DNA of 24,625 nucleotides from a virus. The notes under the pieces are model-generated. The model searched no databases. It had not been told where the DNA came from and was given only the letters and a program-made list of their open reading frames with translations. The stretch lies in IMG/VR virus record IMGVR_UViG_3300023084_000123, positions 1 through 24,625 of that record. One strand, written 5' to 3'. Each line of letters starts with the position of its first letter. Within the stretch, counting starts at the first letter, position 1. Positions 16,901 through 23,335 of the stretch are shown piece after piece. A program made the position numbers and the translations under genes.

Positions 16901-17944
16901 AGGAGATTTGATAAATTTAGAGAATGGGGAAAACCCTACAAACGTCCCAGCAATAGCATTGGCAGGAACCTCGGCAACGGTTTTATCCACCGCATACTCT
17001 CTTGCTTTTTCCACGTCTCCACCAAATTTTTTAAGTCCTTCCATATAGTTTGGACCTAAAGCCCCAAATACTACAGATGTAGACGCTAGTGAAGAACCCC
17101 CTGTAGCGGTACCAATAATTCTACTTATAGCTGGACGTAGAAATTTAGCAGCTGTTTTTGCAGCAAGAAACCCTGCACCACCACCAGCGGGTAAAGCAGC
17201 TAGTACCGCAGGTAACTGCTCTCCAAAAAAGTTGATAGCTGCGGTTGGGTTGCGTAGAAAAAAGCCAAGCATTTCTTTAGCCGCCGCAGTAAAAGATCCA
17301 CCTTGTGCATCCGATGCTTGGGTAGCAAGCTGTATAGCTTCAGCAATACGTGGGTCAGACGCCATAGCGTCGTATTCTTCTTGTGCTTGTTTTAAGTTAA
17401 GTGCGCTCTGCTCGGTACCTTGAATCATGTCTGCCAAGGTGTACCAAGTAGTCATTAACCGCTGTGCACCCTTTTGCATCGAGCTTCGGAAGGTTACTTC
17501 ATCATCTCTTAGGGGCATACCCAGTTCAAAGTTATTTCTCTCAAACTGGTCGAGCAAGCTCTCTTCGCCTGATCTGAGTTTGTCGTTTTCTTCTTTTACA
17601 AAATTCCAAAACCTATCAGGTTGTGTTTCTTCAGGCCCTTCTTTTTGTAGCGCATCGGTAAGAAGCTCGGCATCAGGGAACTGACTTATAAAACCTTCTG
17701 CCGCTATACGGTCAGGAAACTCGTAAGTTTCACCATTTAACCTAACATCTGTTGCTAACGTAGGTGATTCTTTTTCGGTAGGGGTAATATTTGTAGTTGG
17801 AGTGGGTAAGTCTAGTGGTTCTTCAACTACAGCCTGTTGTGGGGTTTGCAAGGTGCCCCCATACTCAAGCATAAAACCTCTAGCATTTTCTTCTGAGGGA
17901 AAAGCATACTGGTTTCCGTTTGGATGCTGAACGACATACTCCAT
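10916..17944 (-). CDS. Giant internal virion/ejection protein with zincin motif
   Basis: A 2342-residue protein, last of the virion cassette. Two ~27-residue repeats open it (NG..Y.FP....A.GF, residues 9-34 and 70-96). Residues ~225-290 are Gly/Ala-rich and hydrophobic (PAVLAALPAGGGAGFLAAKT). Residues ~430-760 are charged and low complexity, presumably disordered. HELLH at 1007-1011 (GIHELLHRAEQFLP) is a zincin metalloprotease motif. A long helical region follows, with hydrophobic stretches near 1750-1790 and 2010-2040 (SALTALTAGTTGVMGYTLVT) and a Lys/Arg-rich C-terminus. This is the style of phage 'large polyvalent' proteins. Length, position after gp14/gp15-like genes and membrane-active segments suggest the counterpart of T7 gp16, ejected into the cell envelope (inference); I see no lytic transglycosylase motif. 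ATG 17944 is preceded by AAAGAAG, 12 bp after the upstream gene. Confidence 0.87.
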   Translation of the reverse strand: MEYVVQHPNGNQYAFPSEENARGFMLEYGGTLQTPQQAVVEEPLDLPTPTTNITPTEKESPTLATDVRLNGETYEFPDRIAAEGFISQFPDAELLTDALQKEGPEETQPDRFWNFVKEENDKLRSGEESLLDQFERNNFELGMPLRDDEVTFRSSMQKGAQRLMTTWYTLADMIQGTEQSALNLKQAQEEYDAMASDPRIAEAIQLATQASDAQGGSFTAAAKEMLGFFLRNPTAAINFFGEQLPAVLAALPAGGGAGFLAAKTAAKFLRPAISRIIGTATGGSSLASTSVVFGALGPNYMEGLKKFGGDVEKAREYAVDKTVAEVPANAIAGTFVGFSPFSKFIKSPSVAATADVATQFGIQGTGGALGAKQAAEAVGEEAQMGELALEALGEGITAPVDIVATRNSLSRARQAENIISAAVKDIDPTITAGIDLEPLKNAVANSLAKGASREEIDALVYQYVIDKAQGVESDATQKVEFEAQENVEQTAAKDQEEAQLSDALDEATPSRVPQAVKDMQRRLDVSEGVRRSPTGDQLELDLDRPELSAKQKQERIIWLDDTQVAEEPEDTSPLRQQELDLEVSEFDDEAAVRVPEPVAKPTKKPKAKKAAPKKTLDLTTPEEKIVVEEARDKLKNTDEPVKTKTDRYKNIKQVGLGDVARDLGKIDTKTVEKNITRDSDVEVTEEVETEVTPRKTYTEQLEQLKDDTFARMAKRVTPEVKENINTSFDRVKERLRNLATKPEEVPAKEPEVEAKPAPKKTGFTVRNENVGRPGMDIDSSNQRTVITDNETGLEVAVRDVRTPAGERDAPLWVLEDQGPLLDVTYENLAVVGTTRNDAVAAAKKLIAAAKKELQAESVAPSQVSQAQFLQRLGTISRNIYGNVVMDTQQIDGKPGRRVVATNVIPRGESRKNYSKIRKQLLKAIEDTNSNTTANKAYRALLWVLEKNPRLADNLALEIDSKKDALSATKTGAQGAFFSSAKDPDVGGFMRTIYLFTNRTDSVSAGIHELLHRAEQFLPNDIREAIRDEWRKEIDTTIADLTAEENKIIDGYINDAKQGVYTAGELKRAITQDLNLRKVQGKRAVYELIILAHEGDLRARTVVASAVELRNISPAIIEAAQKSIQKYPDLSNNPDLLIKEVEKLSNLARQPGDLIPIFDSNAESLKFYSQTDPSEWWAVNGSDLLVKASEKDKGWVGKAKRWLSEFVNAILDILGPGYNRDNGLVRGLEYILSDAELYERTAVPLEGMETGEKMGSVNRRNTEILLNRLKRKLENAETSQTFTEVYQGFISVDNNVGKDGAEFAGKNLGSVLGDKTLGAALLSSDTFTLFEVLRKSNIKSLNTLADGLDKQIDGLNFERQEILELGQKTYDKLSEFILGSPVGGRLLQEVMTDSTVIRFDPSEYKSIVEAIQKDPALVALRKDLTDKNLTEAEKADIQSTIDGRTKDMRSVYSRWELLGKMKRTKQIAGSPDTRAEAEGHKIYKEVRDVYADMLNRNEEIQLSNIKKLGISEKELSEVEAKIKKMYQQIRDEGVYFPLLRFGDYWIKVTDGPDKGLWTFEKEAERDAFRMQVERDMQAQGLTPDEANISIGNNRRELRDTYENTDNLLGTLYTSLEDLKTKKLGSTDTIDVVEQIKDQILNIYLTTLPDRDLRTRLAKRKATPGYSYDQARAFSFYMGAASAQLPRLRRKRDAELVLSQARDAVKGQPYQVRINKIIDELEQRTKSEFSPEPQSELLRKLENLSGQSIFYTSLLGVDTAIQNYNVLATFAPAVLVQKYGLGALKSLGTYLALGKGAQQIATGSITADNINETSLDTAVGSLGNLARVKNNPFLKAAYEYANNRGLFGTNYLEQFLSAGYAPTESSIGQPTTPIKNGMRRLGKLISFPFRYSERHVREIVYLAAVEEAYKAKVKTLKRDGKPIELNEEQVIEIFEAAKLDTKEIAFDYSRFNKAFNKLVTAGGVGGFLARNASRLQSFRLQAIAFVVRNLAMSLGGIRHLPAAERKAAFTKLMSFSALTALTAGTTGVMGYTLVTSIINAILNEMDEDDPTEKTRDPIYRDDFTLWMKEVWLPENVGNEKLRLMLTNGVIDTATGYNFAAMLNMDSMIAPSLYGSPTASLDMRGRLGSLADSFLGVGYDRLLDFSTFVEKVGTDLVRGNFDRALGNMAEGLKNTLPNIKDASEAYRLAKVGEVDKDTKNLVRPPEDVTTKEVLMRVIGREPLEISERRDAELRMTRVLGEARASRTNLRRQLKDNMRELKHLRIARPGTSEETIMAERAKILAAINVHNDKYPTAKLPVYETIEDINKELIDEANDPKRRSGVSQEEAEMIQRRAKKAGKSYKE
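14912..14926 (-). other. HELLH zinc-metallopeptidase signature codons
   Basis: The minus strand reads CAT GAA CTA CTA CAC, coding His-Glu-Leu-Leu-His at residues 1007-1011 of the giant virion protein. HExxH is the zinc-binding helix of zincins. The third ligand cannot be assigned by eye. Confidence 0.7.
17657..17920 (-). repeat. Two N-terminal protein repeats of the giant gene
   Basis: Residues 9-34 and 70-96 share the pattern N-G-x-x-Y-x-F-P-x4-A-x-G-F, ending in L-x-T or L-L-T. They are separated by a Pro/Thr-rich linker. They are related at protein level only and look like a small strand-helix module repeated twice. Confidence 0.65.
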
Positions 17945-17956
17945 ATGCTTCTTTCT

Positions 17957-19927
17957 TTATTTTGGTTCTTTTTTCGTACCGCCAAATCTACCAGCCGCAG
18001 CGTCAGGATCATTAGGATCATAAGGTTCTTCACCTAGTGCTTTAGCCAGTTTAGGATTTTGGAACAATACGTAATTTCTCAACCAGGATCGGGCTCCTAC
18101 CTCTCCTTTTTCTGCTTTTATTTTTGCATATTTCAGACCTAAAGGTGTGTCGGTTTGTGCGTTAAACATAGCGTCATAGTTTTGCATCAGCGTATCCAAC
18201 TTTCCTTCGTATTCCACCTCAGCTTTTTGCTGGTTTAAACGTTTCGCTTGTTCGGCAACTGGGTCATATGCTGCTTCTTCAATAGCCATACGAGTTAACT
18301 GTTGGTCAGTCTTACCTTTAAACCTTGAATCTCCTTGCTCCCTAAGAGCTTTCATGTTTTGCAGTGTGTAGTCTATTTTGTCAAGATCAGCTGGCTGTTT
18401 ACTAGAATACAGGCCAGCAACAGTTCTTTGAGTTGCAGCAGACTGATCCGCGATGTACTGCTTAAGCCCCATTTCTTCGTTAGCCATACGAGCTTGAAGT
18501 TGTAGCTTTCTTTCGCCAGTAGCTTTTTCAGAAGCAATCTTAAGTAGGTTGATTTTCTCTTGTCGCTTAGCGACTTCGTTAAGAGCGAGTTTTTCTTGAG
18601 CGTCCTTAGTTCTAGCAATAGCCGCTTTAGATGCTTCTTTAATGCTTGGTATCGTACCAGCCCCAGCTTCGCCCGCAGCTTGTAAGAAGTATGGAGAATC
18701 TGATGCCGCCATACGGAAACCAAACTCAGCAAGGGAGGTGTACAAGTCATCACGCTTTGCTTTATCCGCAGCTTCAGCTTCACCCTTAAGGAACTTCTCG
18801 TATGTGTCATCTGCTTCGCCAAGCCGTCTTTCAAGTGCGTTCATCTCTGCATCAGTAGTATCTTCTGGGGCAACAATCTCTTCAAATACTGCTGCTGGTC
18901 CCTCTGCCTTCACCGCTGGCCTATCTAGTGGTTTTTCAGGGATAGGTGGGTTATTTAGTATGTCTTCAATTGACATTTTGGGTCTGTCCGTTGGCACCAC
19001 AGGACCTCTACGTTCTGGCCCAAAATTAGTTTGCACTGGAGGCTCTAAAACGTCATCAGACTCAAATGATGGCTTAAACATATCTGGTTGTTCTACAATT
19101 GGGGCTGGTATAGCTGAAATTCCAGCAGTAGGATCTGGCACCACAGGGTCTCTACGTTCTGGCGTAAACTCTGGACTAATAGGATAACGTATAGCCAGAG
19201 GGTACTCCTCAAGTTTTTGAACCGCTCTTCGTTTCAACTCATCTCGTGATATTTCACCATCTCTATATTGTTTTTCGTACGCTCTTAAATACATATCGTA
19301 TTCGTCTTGCTGTGCTTTTTGACTCGTGTCTGTCCTTTCTCCGTCGTCTTCTCTTAAATCTAGACCTGCCAAACCAGCAAACTCATCCTGAGACATACTA
19401 AATGTAGTAGGTAAATCTCCAAGCAATCTATCTGATTCTGCTTGTAGCCTAGGCACTACGTTTTGATTGTAGTCTTGTAGCTTCTTAAATCTTTCTCTTT
19501 CTAGCCGTGCTCTATCTTCTTCAGACATACCACCAGACACTCTGTCGCCAGTAGCAAATGCAACCAACCCACCGCCAGCAGCTGAAGGCATCATGTTAGG
19601 GTTTGTTGGAATCTGGTTTACTCCAGCTATACCAGGTCTAGGAGCCATCTGTTGTTGCATAGCCGCCATTTGAGGGGCTTGGGGTGTAGCGCCTAGAGCT
19701 TGTTGTGGCCCTTGCATAGGAGCGAAGGTTTGCTGTGCTACTGTCTGTTGAGGAACTTGTTCCTGTGCCTGTGCCCCTCTCATACGATCAATAAACATCC
19801 CAGCCAACACCGCAGCTGTAGGATCAAGCAAGCCCATCTGAGCCGCTTTAGCTATTTTCTGTTTGTTCCCGCCGTATTCTTTAGCGATGTCTTCAGGAGC
19901 TTGTAGATTGTATGGTTTAGTTTGCAT
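17957..19927 (-). CDS. Putative internal virion protein, 656 aa (gp15 position)
   Basis: A 656-residue virion-type protein. Residues 1-50 are conserved-looking (YGGNKQKIAKAAQMGLLDPT, then AAVLAGMFIDRMR). A Gln/Pro/Met-rich tract runs to about 115, then AAGGGLVAFATGDRV (about 116-130). A long charged linker (~130-370) contains the repeated PERRxPVVP. The C-terminal third is helical and coiled-coil-like (AAIARTKDAQEKLALNEVAK and following, Ala/Lys/Glu-rich) and ends in a basic tail (FGGTKKEPK). No enzyme motif was found. ATG 19927 follows the upstream stop by only 3 bp, with TAGGGGC as possible ribosome site. Order in the cassette matches T7 gp15; assignment as an ejection-machine protein is inference from synteny and composition. 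Confidence 0.8.
   Translation of the reverse strand: MQTKPYNLQAPEDIAKEYGGNKQKIAKAAQMGLLDPTAAVLAGMFIDRMRGAQAQEQVPQQTVAQQTFAPMQGPQQALGATPQAPQMAAMQQQMAPRPGIAGVNQIPTNPNMMPSAAGGGLVAFATGDRVSGGMSEEDRARLERERFKKLQDYNQNVVPRLQAESDRLLGDLPTTFSMSQDEFAGLAGLDLREDDGERTDTSQKAQQDEYDMYLRAYEKQYRDGEISRDELKRRAVQKLEEYPLAIRYPISPEFTPERRDPVVPDPTAGISAIPAPIVEQPDMFKPSFESDDVLEPPVQTNFGPERRGPVVPTDRPKMSIEDILNNPPIPEKPLDRPAVKAEGPAAVFEEIVAPEDTTDAEMNALERRLGEADDTYEKFLKGEAEAADKAKRDDLYTSLAEFGFRMAASDSPYFLQAAGEAGAGTIPSIKEASKAAIARTKDAQEKLALNEVAKRQEKINLLKIASEKATGERKLQLQARMANEEMGLKQYIADQSAATQRTVAGLYSSKQPADLDKIDYTLQNMKALREQGDSRFKGKTDQQLTRMAIEEAAYDPVAEQAKRLNQQKAEVEYEGKLDTLMQNYDAMFNAQTDTPLGLKYAKIKAEKGEVGARSWLRNYVLFQNPKLAKALGEEPYDPNDPDAAAGRFGGTKKEPK
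18993..19163 (-). repeat. Internal near-identical 27-bp direct repeats
   Basis: Positions 18993-19019 and 19137-19163 agree in 25 of 27 bases (GGCACCACAGG, two differing bases, then CTCTACGTTCTGGC on the plus strand). They encode PERRGPVVP and PERRDPVVP in the linker of the 656-residue protein. The similarity at DNA level suggests a fairly recent internal duplication. Confidence 0.8.
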
Positions 19928-19930
19928 TGT

Positions 19931-20932
19931 TTAGCCCCTACCCATTAAGTTATACATACCAAGACCCGCTAGTCCTAGACCACCTATCTGAGATGCTATT
20001 GATGGGGGTGGTGCGTATGTTGTTGCTGTCGATCCAAGCTGTACCGGTATACCTCGCATCAAGTTACTGAAGTACCCCAGCTGCTCCATCGGATAGTCAC
20101 GTTGTGCCAAGAAGTCAGCATATGCTTGGTCGAGTTTCTGTTGTTGCAACCCTCTTTCTTCTTGCCCAACTGCGGCTTGTGCCTGTAGTTTCTGAAGTTG
20201 TGCAGCTTGTGCTGATTGGCCTATATCACTTAGTGTAGCTCCAGCTTGTGCAGCTTGTTGTGCACCTTGTAGTCCAGCTTGTTGGCCTTGTATACCTGTT
20301 TGTAACCCTTGTAGTCCAAGAGTTGCCCCGAATTGTTGCGCTTTTTGTGCTTGGTCAAACGCACTCTGTAGCCCTCTGGCTCTAATATCACCAAGTTGCT
20401 GACCAAGATTTCTTTCGCGTTCTGTCTGAGCTAGTAGTTGTCTCGCACCGCCATATGTACCTTGTCTAGCCGCCCCTAGGTTTGCACCCAGCTGAGCTTT
20501 TTGTGCTTCTCTAACAGCTTCTCTTTGCTGCACGTCAACAACTTGATCCATGTAAGGAGACATATATGCTTGCATAGCGGCTGGACTTGTAGCCATCTGC
20601 TCATATTGTTGTCCAGCACCCGCACCAATTGCACCTAATCCAGCAGCTGTTTGCCCAAACCCTAGTGATTGTTGCCCACCAGTTGTAACCATGCCTGCAC
20701 CCTGTTGAAACTCAGGGCGTTGTTGCATCCCTAATGCTTCTTGTTGTGCGGCAGTTTGTGCGCCAGTAAACCCAGCAATACGTGGATCTTGGTATTCTTG
20801 GTAAGGCCGATAAGACTCAGCCTGTGCACGCTGCATAATGTCTTCAAAATACGGACGCGCATATTCAGGTAGGTTACTTTGGACTACCTCTTGTTTAGTC
20901 GGTGCTGATGGTTGTGGACTGCCCTTACCCAT
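19931..20932 (-). CDS. Gln/Ala-rich internal virion protein, 333 aa (gp14 position)
   Basis: A 333-residue low-complexity protein dominated by Gln, Ala and Gly. The N-terminus has LPEYARPYFEDIMQRAQAES and YQDPRIAGFTGAQTAAQQEA, a recognisable opening of many marine and freshwater phage virion proteins. The centre contains GANLGAARQGTYGGARQLLA, and about residues 190-265 a run of short quasi-repeats (GLQTGIQGQQAGLQGAQQAA). The C-terminus is Gly-rich and hydrophobic (IASQIGGLGLAGLGMYNLMG). Amphipathic helices with a hydrophobic end suit a membrane-active ejection protein like T7 gp14, and it lies between a gp13-like and a gp15-position gene. ATG 20932 overlaps the GNAT-like gene by 8 bp. No sequence identity to T7 gp14 can be claimed by eye. 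Confidence 0.8.
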   Translation of the reverse strand: MGKGSPQPSAPTKQEVVQSNLPEYARPYFEDIMQRAQAESYRPYQEYQDPRIAGFTGAQTAAQQEALGMQQRPEFQQGAGMVTTGGQQSLGFGQTAAGLGAIGAGAGQQYEQMATSPAAMQAYMSPYMDQVVDVQQREAVREAQKAQLGANLGAARQGTYGGARQLLAQTERERNLGQQLGDIRARGLQSAFDQAQKAQQFGATLGLQGLQTGIQGQQAGLQGAQQAAQAGATLSDIGQSAQAAQLQKLQAQAAVGQEERGLQQQKLDQAYADFLAQRDYPMEQLGYFSNLMRGIPVQLGSTATTYAPPPSIASQIGGLGLAGLGMYNLMGRG

Positions 20933-21368
20933 TTATATCTCCTAAACCTGTTTCTGCTACAGGTAATTCATATGTATTCCATAACGGTTTGTGACCGTCT
21001 GATCTAAAAATTTTAGCCCACCCTGGCCTACCAGTAGACTCAATTCCATCACATTTAGTATCAAAAGCCCATTTCTGCAACAGTTCTAACATAGGCTTTT
21101 TCCACGCTTCTAACTCTACTCCCCCTGTAAATACCATATCTAAATACTTCTTTCGGGGGTATTGCCTAATACTTGTAACTACTGCGCCTTTAATGCCTGT
21201 TTTATCAAATGCAACCCAGAGTGTGTAATCATAGTCTGTAATGCAATCTAATATATCTTCAACTTCGTACCGCCCGTATGTATAAATAGCGGCTTTCTTT
21301 AAATGTGGCCTGACTTGGTCCCATAACTTTACTACATGCTCTGTAGGTACCATGGAAACTTTCATCAT
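20925..21368 (-). CDS. GNAT-fold internal virion protein, T7 gp13-like
   Basis: A 147-residue protein with the layout of the acetyltransferase-like phage internal virion proteins. It has VKLWDQVRPHLKKAA near the N-terminus, YTLWVAFDKTGIKGAVVTSI (paired strands of the GNAT core), DMVFTGG, then LLQKWAFDTKCDGIESTGRPG and the typical terminal strand. The classical acetyl-CoA loop (Q/RxxGxG/A) is not clear: RQYPRKK occupies the place after the fourth strand, so catalysis is doubtful. Family members sit in the gp13 position of podoviruses. ATG 21368 overlaps the upstream stop (ATGA) and a second ATG follows at once; the first gives the tighter coupling. Its end overlaps the next gene by 8 bp. Confidence 0.78.
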   Translation of the reverse strand: MMKVSMVPTEHVVKLWDQVRPHLKKAAIYTYGRYEVEDILDCITDYDYTLWVAFDKTGIKGAVVTSIRQYPRKKYLDMVFTGGVELEAWKKPMLELLQKWAFDTKCDGIESTGRPGWAKIFRSDGHKPLWNTYELPVAETGLGDING

Positions 21369-22654
21369 GCTGTAGCTGTAAGTCCTTTCAATAGTTGATC
21401 TGCACCAGATGGCTTACCACGATCGGCGCTCTGTCTTGCTTTGTGTACATTATCCATAAGAGCATACAACTTACGTGCTCCTGCGTCAGAAGAACCGTTA
21501 CCTATTTCAGATACAGTCCTAGCATCCAGCACAAACTCTCCATCTGCTAATCTTGCTGGCTGATCGTTACCTATCATAGCCGGTATACTATCACTAGTCC
21601 CATCGCCGCCCCCTTGCAAGTAACGTCCAGCGGCCATCATATAACCACCATCAGCAGCAGTACGCACCGCAGGGTATGGGTTAACACGGTCGAAGTATCT
21701 AAACTCTTCCCCAGACCCACGTAATATATCGTCTCCACCTCTAAACCTTACATTGCGCTCAGCTGGCAAATATGGACCTTCGTAGTTGTAATCTTCTTCC
21801 TCAGCCATAGCCATTTCTGGTTGGTCAAAAGCACCCGCCCTGTACGCCATACCCCCTATAGTACCTAGTCCACTAGCTAAAGCGCCTTTTTTACCCATAA
21901 CATTTAGGTACTCACTACCAAACTGCTTAAGCCCACCTTCTTGACCTAATGCGTCTAGACCATAACCAGCTTTACTAAATGCGCTTGGGACTCTATCCAT
22001 AGGCACGACGGAAGGGGATATTGTCGTAGTTAACTGATCTTGTAGCTGTCTTTGTGTGGCGAGCTGTTGCAACGTTGGTTGTTCAACCCCACCAAAAGGA
22101 GTAGCCCCAGGACCACCACTAAATTGCATCCCTGAAAAACCTGTTGCAGGCTGTTTTAAAGATTGCGTTGTTAAATTTTCACCCAATGTGGCACTAGGAT
22201 TAAAGTATTTTGGCGTGGGCGCTACAGTTTTCTCGACTATATCTATAGGTGCTTGGTTTGCCGCCGCAGCGGTAGCTTGCTCCGCTCCCATATTTTGTAG
22301 CGAAGTGCCCATACCAGCACCACCATAAGCTCCTAGACCAGCTAATAAACCACGACCAAGGTCTTTAGTTCTCAATGCTTCAACACCGCCAACCAATAGC
22401 CCAGCTGCCCAAGGCTGCATACCTGGAACAAAACTTAGCCCTACACCAGCAATAGTTGGGAGGAACGCTTTGAATGTATCACTTAGAAACCCAGCTTCTG
22501 GCAGTCCTGTTTCTGGGTTAATTGTAAGAGAGCCACCCTTTGCCATAGCTAGTGCCTGTAAGCCCTGCACCTCACTTGGTGTCATGTGGACTAGCATTTT
22601 GTCTTCGCCACGTCCTCTGGCTGCTAAATTTTGGGCTATCGCTGGAGTATTCAT
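21365..22654 (-). CDS. Gly-rich virion structural protein, 429 aa
   Basis: A 429-residue protein of a type common in aquatic phage virion cassettes. The N-terminus has LVHMTPSEVQGLQALAMAKG followed by GSLTINPETGLPEAGFL. Residues ~60-120 are hydrophobic and Gly-rich (LPTIAGVGLSFVPGMQPWAA; GRGLLAGLGAYGGAGMG), possibly membrane-active. The C-terminal module is distinctive: GGGDGTSDSIPAMIG, then PARLADGEFVLDARTVSEIG and GARKLYALMDNVHKAR. That module recurs in many phage tail or internal proteins but has no known activity to me. Just before it, AADGGYMMAAGRYLQGG resembles AAGGGLVAFATGDRVSGG of the 656-residue protein. No enzymatic motif. AGGA precedes ATG 22654 in the 36-bp gap after the jelly-roll gene. 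Confidence 0.82.
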   Translation of the reverse strand: MNTPAIAQNLAARGRGEDKMLVHMTPSEVQGLQALAMAKGGSLTINPETGLPEAGFLSDTFKAFLPTIAGVGLSFVPGMQPWAAGLLVGGVEALRTKDLGRGLLAGLGAYGGAGMGTSLQNMGAEQATAAAANQAPIDIVEKTVAPTPKYFNPSATLGENLTTQSLKQPATGFSGMQFSGGPGATPFGGVEQPTLQQLATQRQLQDQLTTTISPSVVPMDRVPSAFSKAGYGLDALGQEGGLKQFGSEYLNVMGKKGALASGLGTIGGMAYRAGAFDQPEMAMAEEEDYNYEGPYLPAERNVRFRGGDDILRGSGEEFRYFDRVNPYPAVRTAADGGYMMAAGRYLQGGGDGTSDSIPAMIGNDQPARLADGEFVLDARTVSEIGNGSSDAGARKLYALMDNVHKARQSADRGKPSGADQLLKGLTATA

Positions 22655-22690
22655 AACAATATTATCCTAGAAAATTAAGCGTTTGCCTAC

Positions 22691-23335
22691 CTATGGTGCG
22701 GCGGCAATAGTAAATCCGTCTTTATTAGAAATAAAATTAACCGCTATAACTGCTGACGGTATACCTGGGTATGGGCTAGATGCAGCTTCTGGATCAAAAT
22801 ATAAGTCTGTATCATTAGTAGCCCACATCAACTCTATATATTCATTAGCATTTAGATCAATATTAAAGTTCCAGTTAGCTTCTAAATGCCCGTTATTCAT
22901 GTCAACTGTATATGCGTGGGCAGAATAACCGATATCCGTGCCGTTTTTACGTATCCAAACTTGTGCTTCTTTTTGGCTAGCGCTGTTACTCCATAGCTGC
23001 CCAGAGAACTGAAAGTTATATATTCCGGGTTTTGTCACAGTAAATGTCGTACCACCTGTGCCACTAACTGCAATACCATTCTGAAAGTACGTGTTACCAA
23101 ACTTTAACTTATACGCGGTGTTTATAGTCGCAGCAGTTTGTTGTGTTGTATCGTAGTATAACGCAGTGGGTATGTTTAACTGCCAACCCCCTAATGTGTC
23201 TCCTAATGCGGTTAAGTCGCCATCGAGACGGTTAAAATACAGACGTAGAACATCAGCAAAAGCGTTTTGAGCTGAAGCCTCATAAGAAGCGCTAGCGTTA
23301 GGTAAGGCCGGTGCTCTTACTTTAAAGAATGGCAT
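22691..23335 (-). CDS. C1q/TNF-like jelly-roll virion protein, candidate receptor-binding
   Basis: A 214-residue protein. Residues 1-50 are a short N-terminal anchor with helix (QNAFADVLRLYFNRLDGDLT). From about residue 75 the pattern is that of a C1q/TNF-type beta sandwich: FTVTKPGIYNFQFSGQLWSN (the GxYxFxF strand), AQVWIRKNGTDIGYSA, HLEANWNFNIDLNANEYIEL and MWATNDTDLYF, ending in a hydrophobic strand (SAVIAVNFI). Such domains trimerise and often bind receptors in phage tail fibres or spikes. It follows the tail nozzle gene with a 1-bp overlap, which fits a tail appendage. Alternatives are a decoration protein or a fibre cap. Confidence 0.75.
   Translation of the reverse strand: MPFFKVRAPALPNASASYEASAQNAFADVLRLYFNRLDGDLTALGDTLGGWQLNIPTALYYDTTQQTAATINTAYKLKFGNTYFQNGIAVSGTGGTTFTVTKPGIYNFQFSGQLWSNSASQKEAQVWIRKNGTDIGYSAHAYTVDMNNGHLEANWNFNIDLNANEYIELMWATNDTDLYFDPEAASSPYPGIPSAVIAVNFISNKDGFTIAAAP

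Noticed and set aside
18373-18834. 153-codon minus-strand ORF in another frame of the 656-residue gene
   Set aside because: Lys/Leu/Ser-rich shadow frame within a helical coding region; no start signal.
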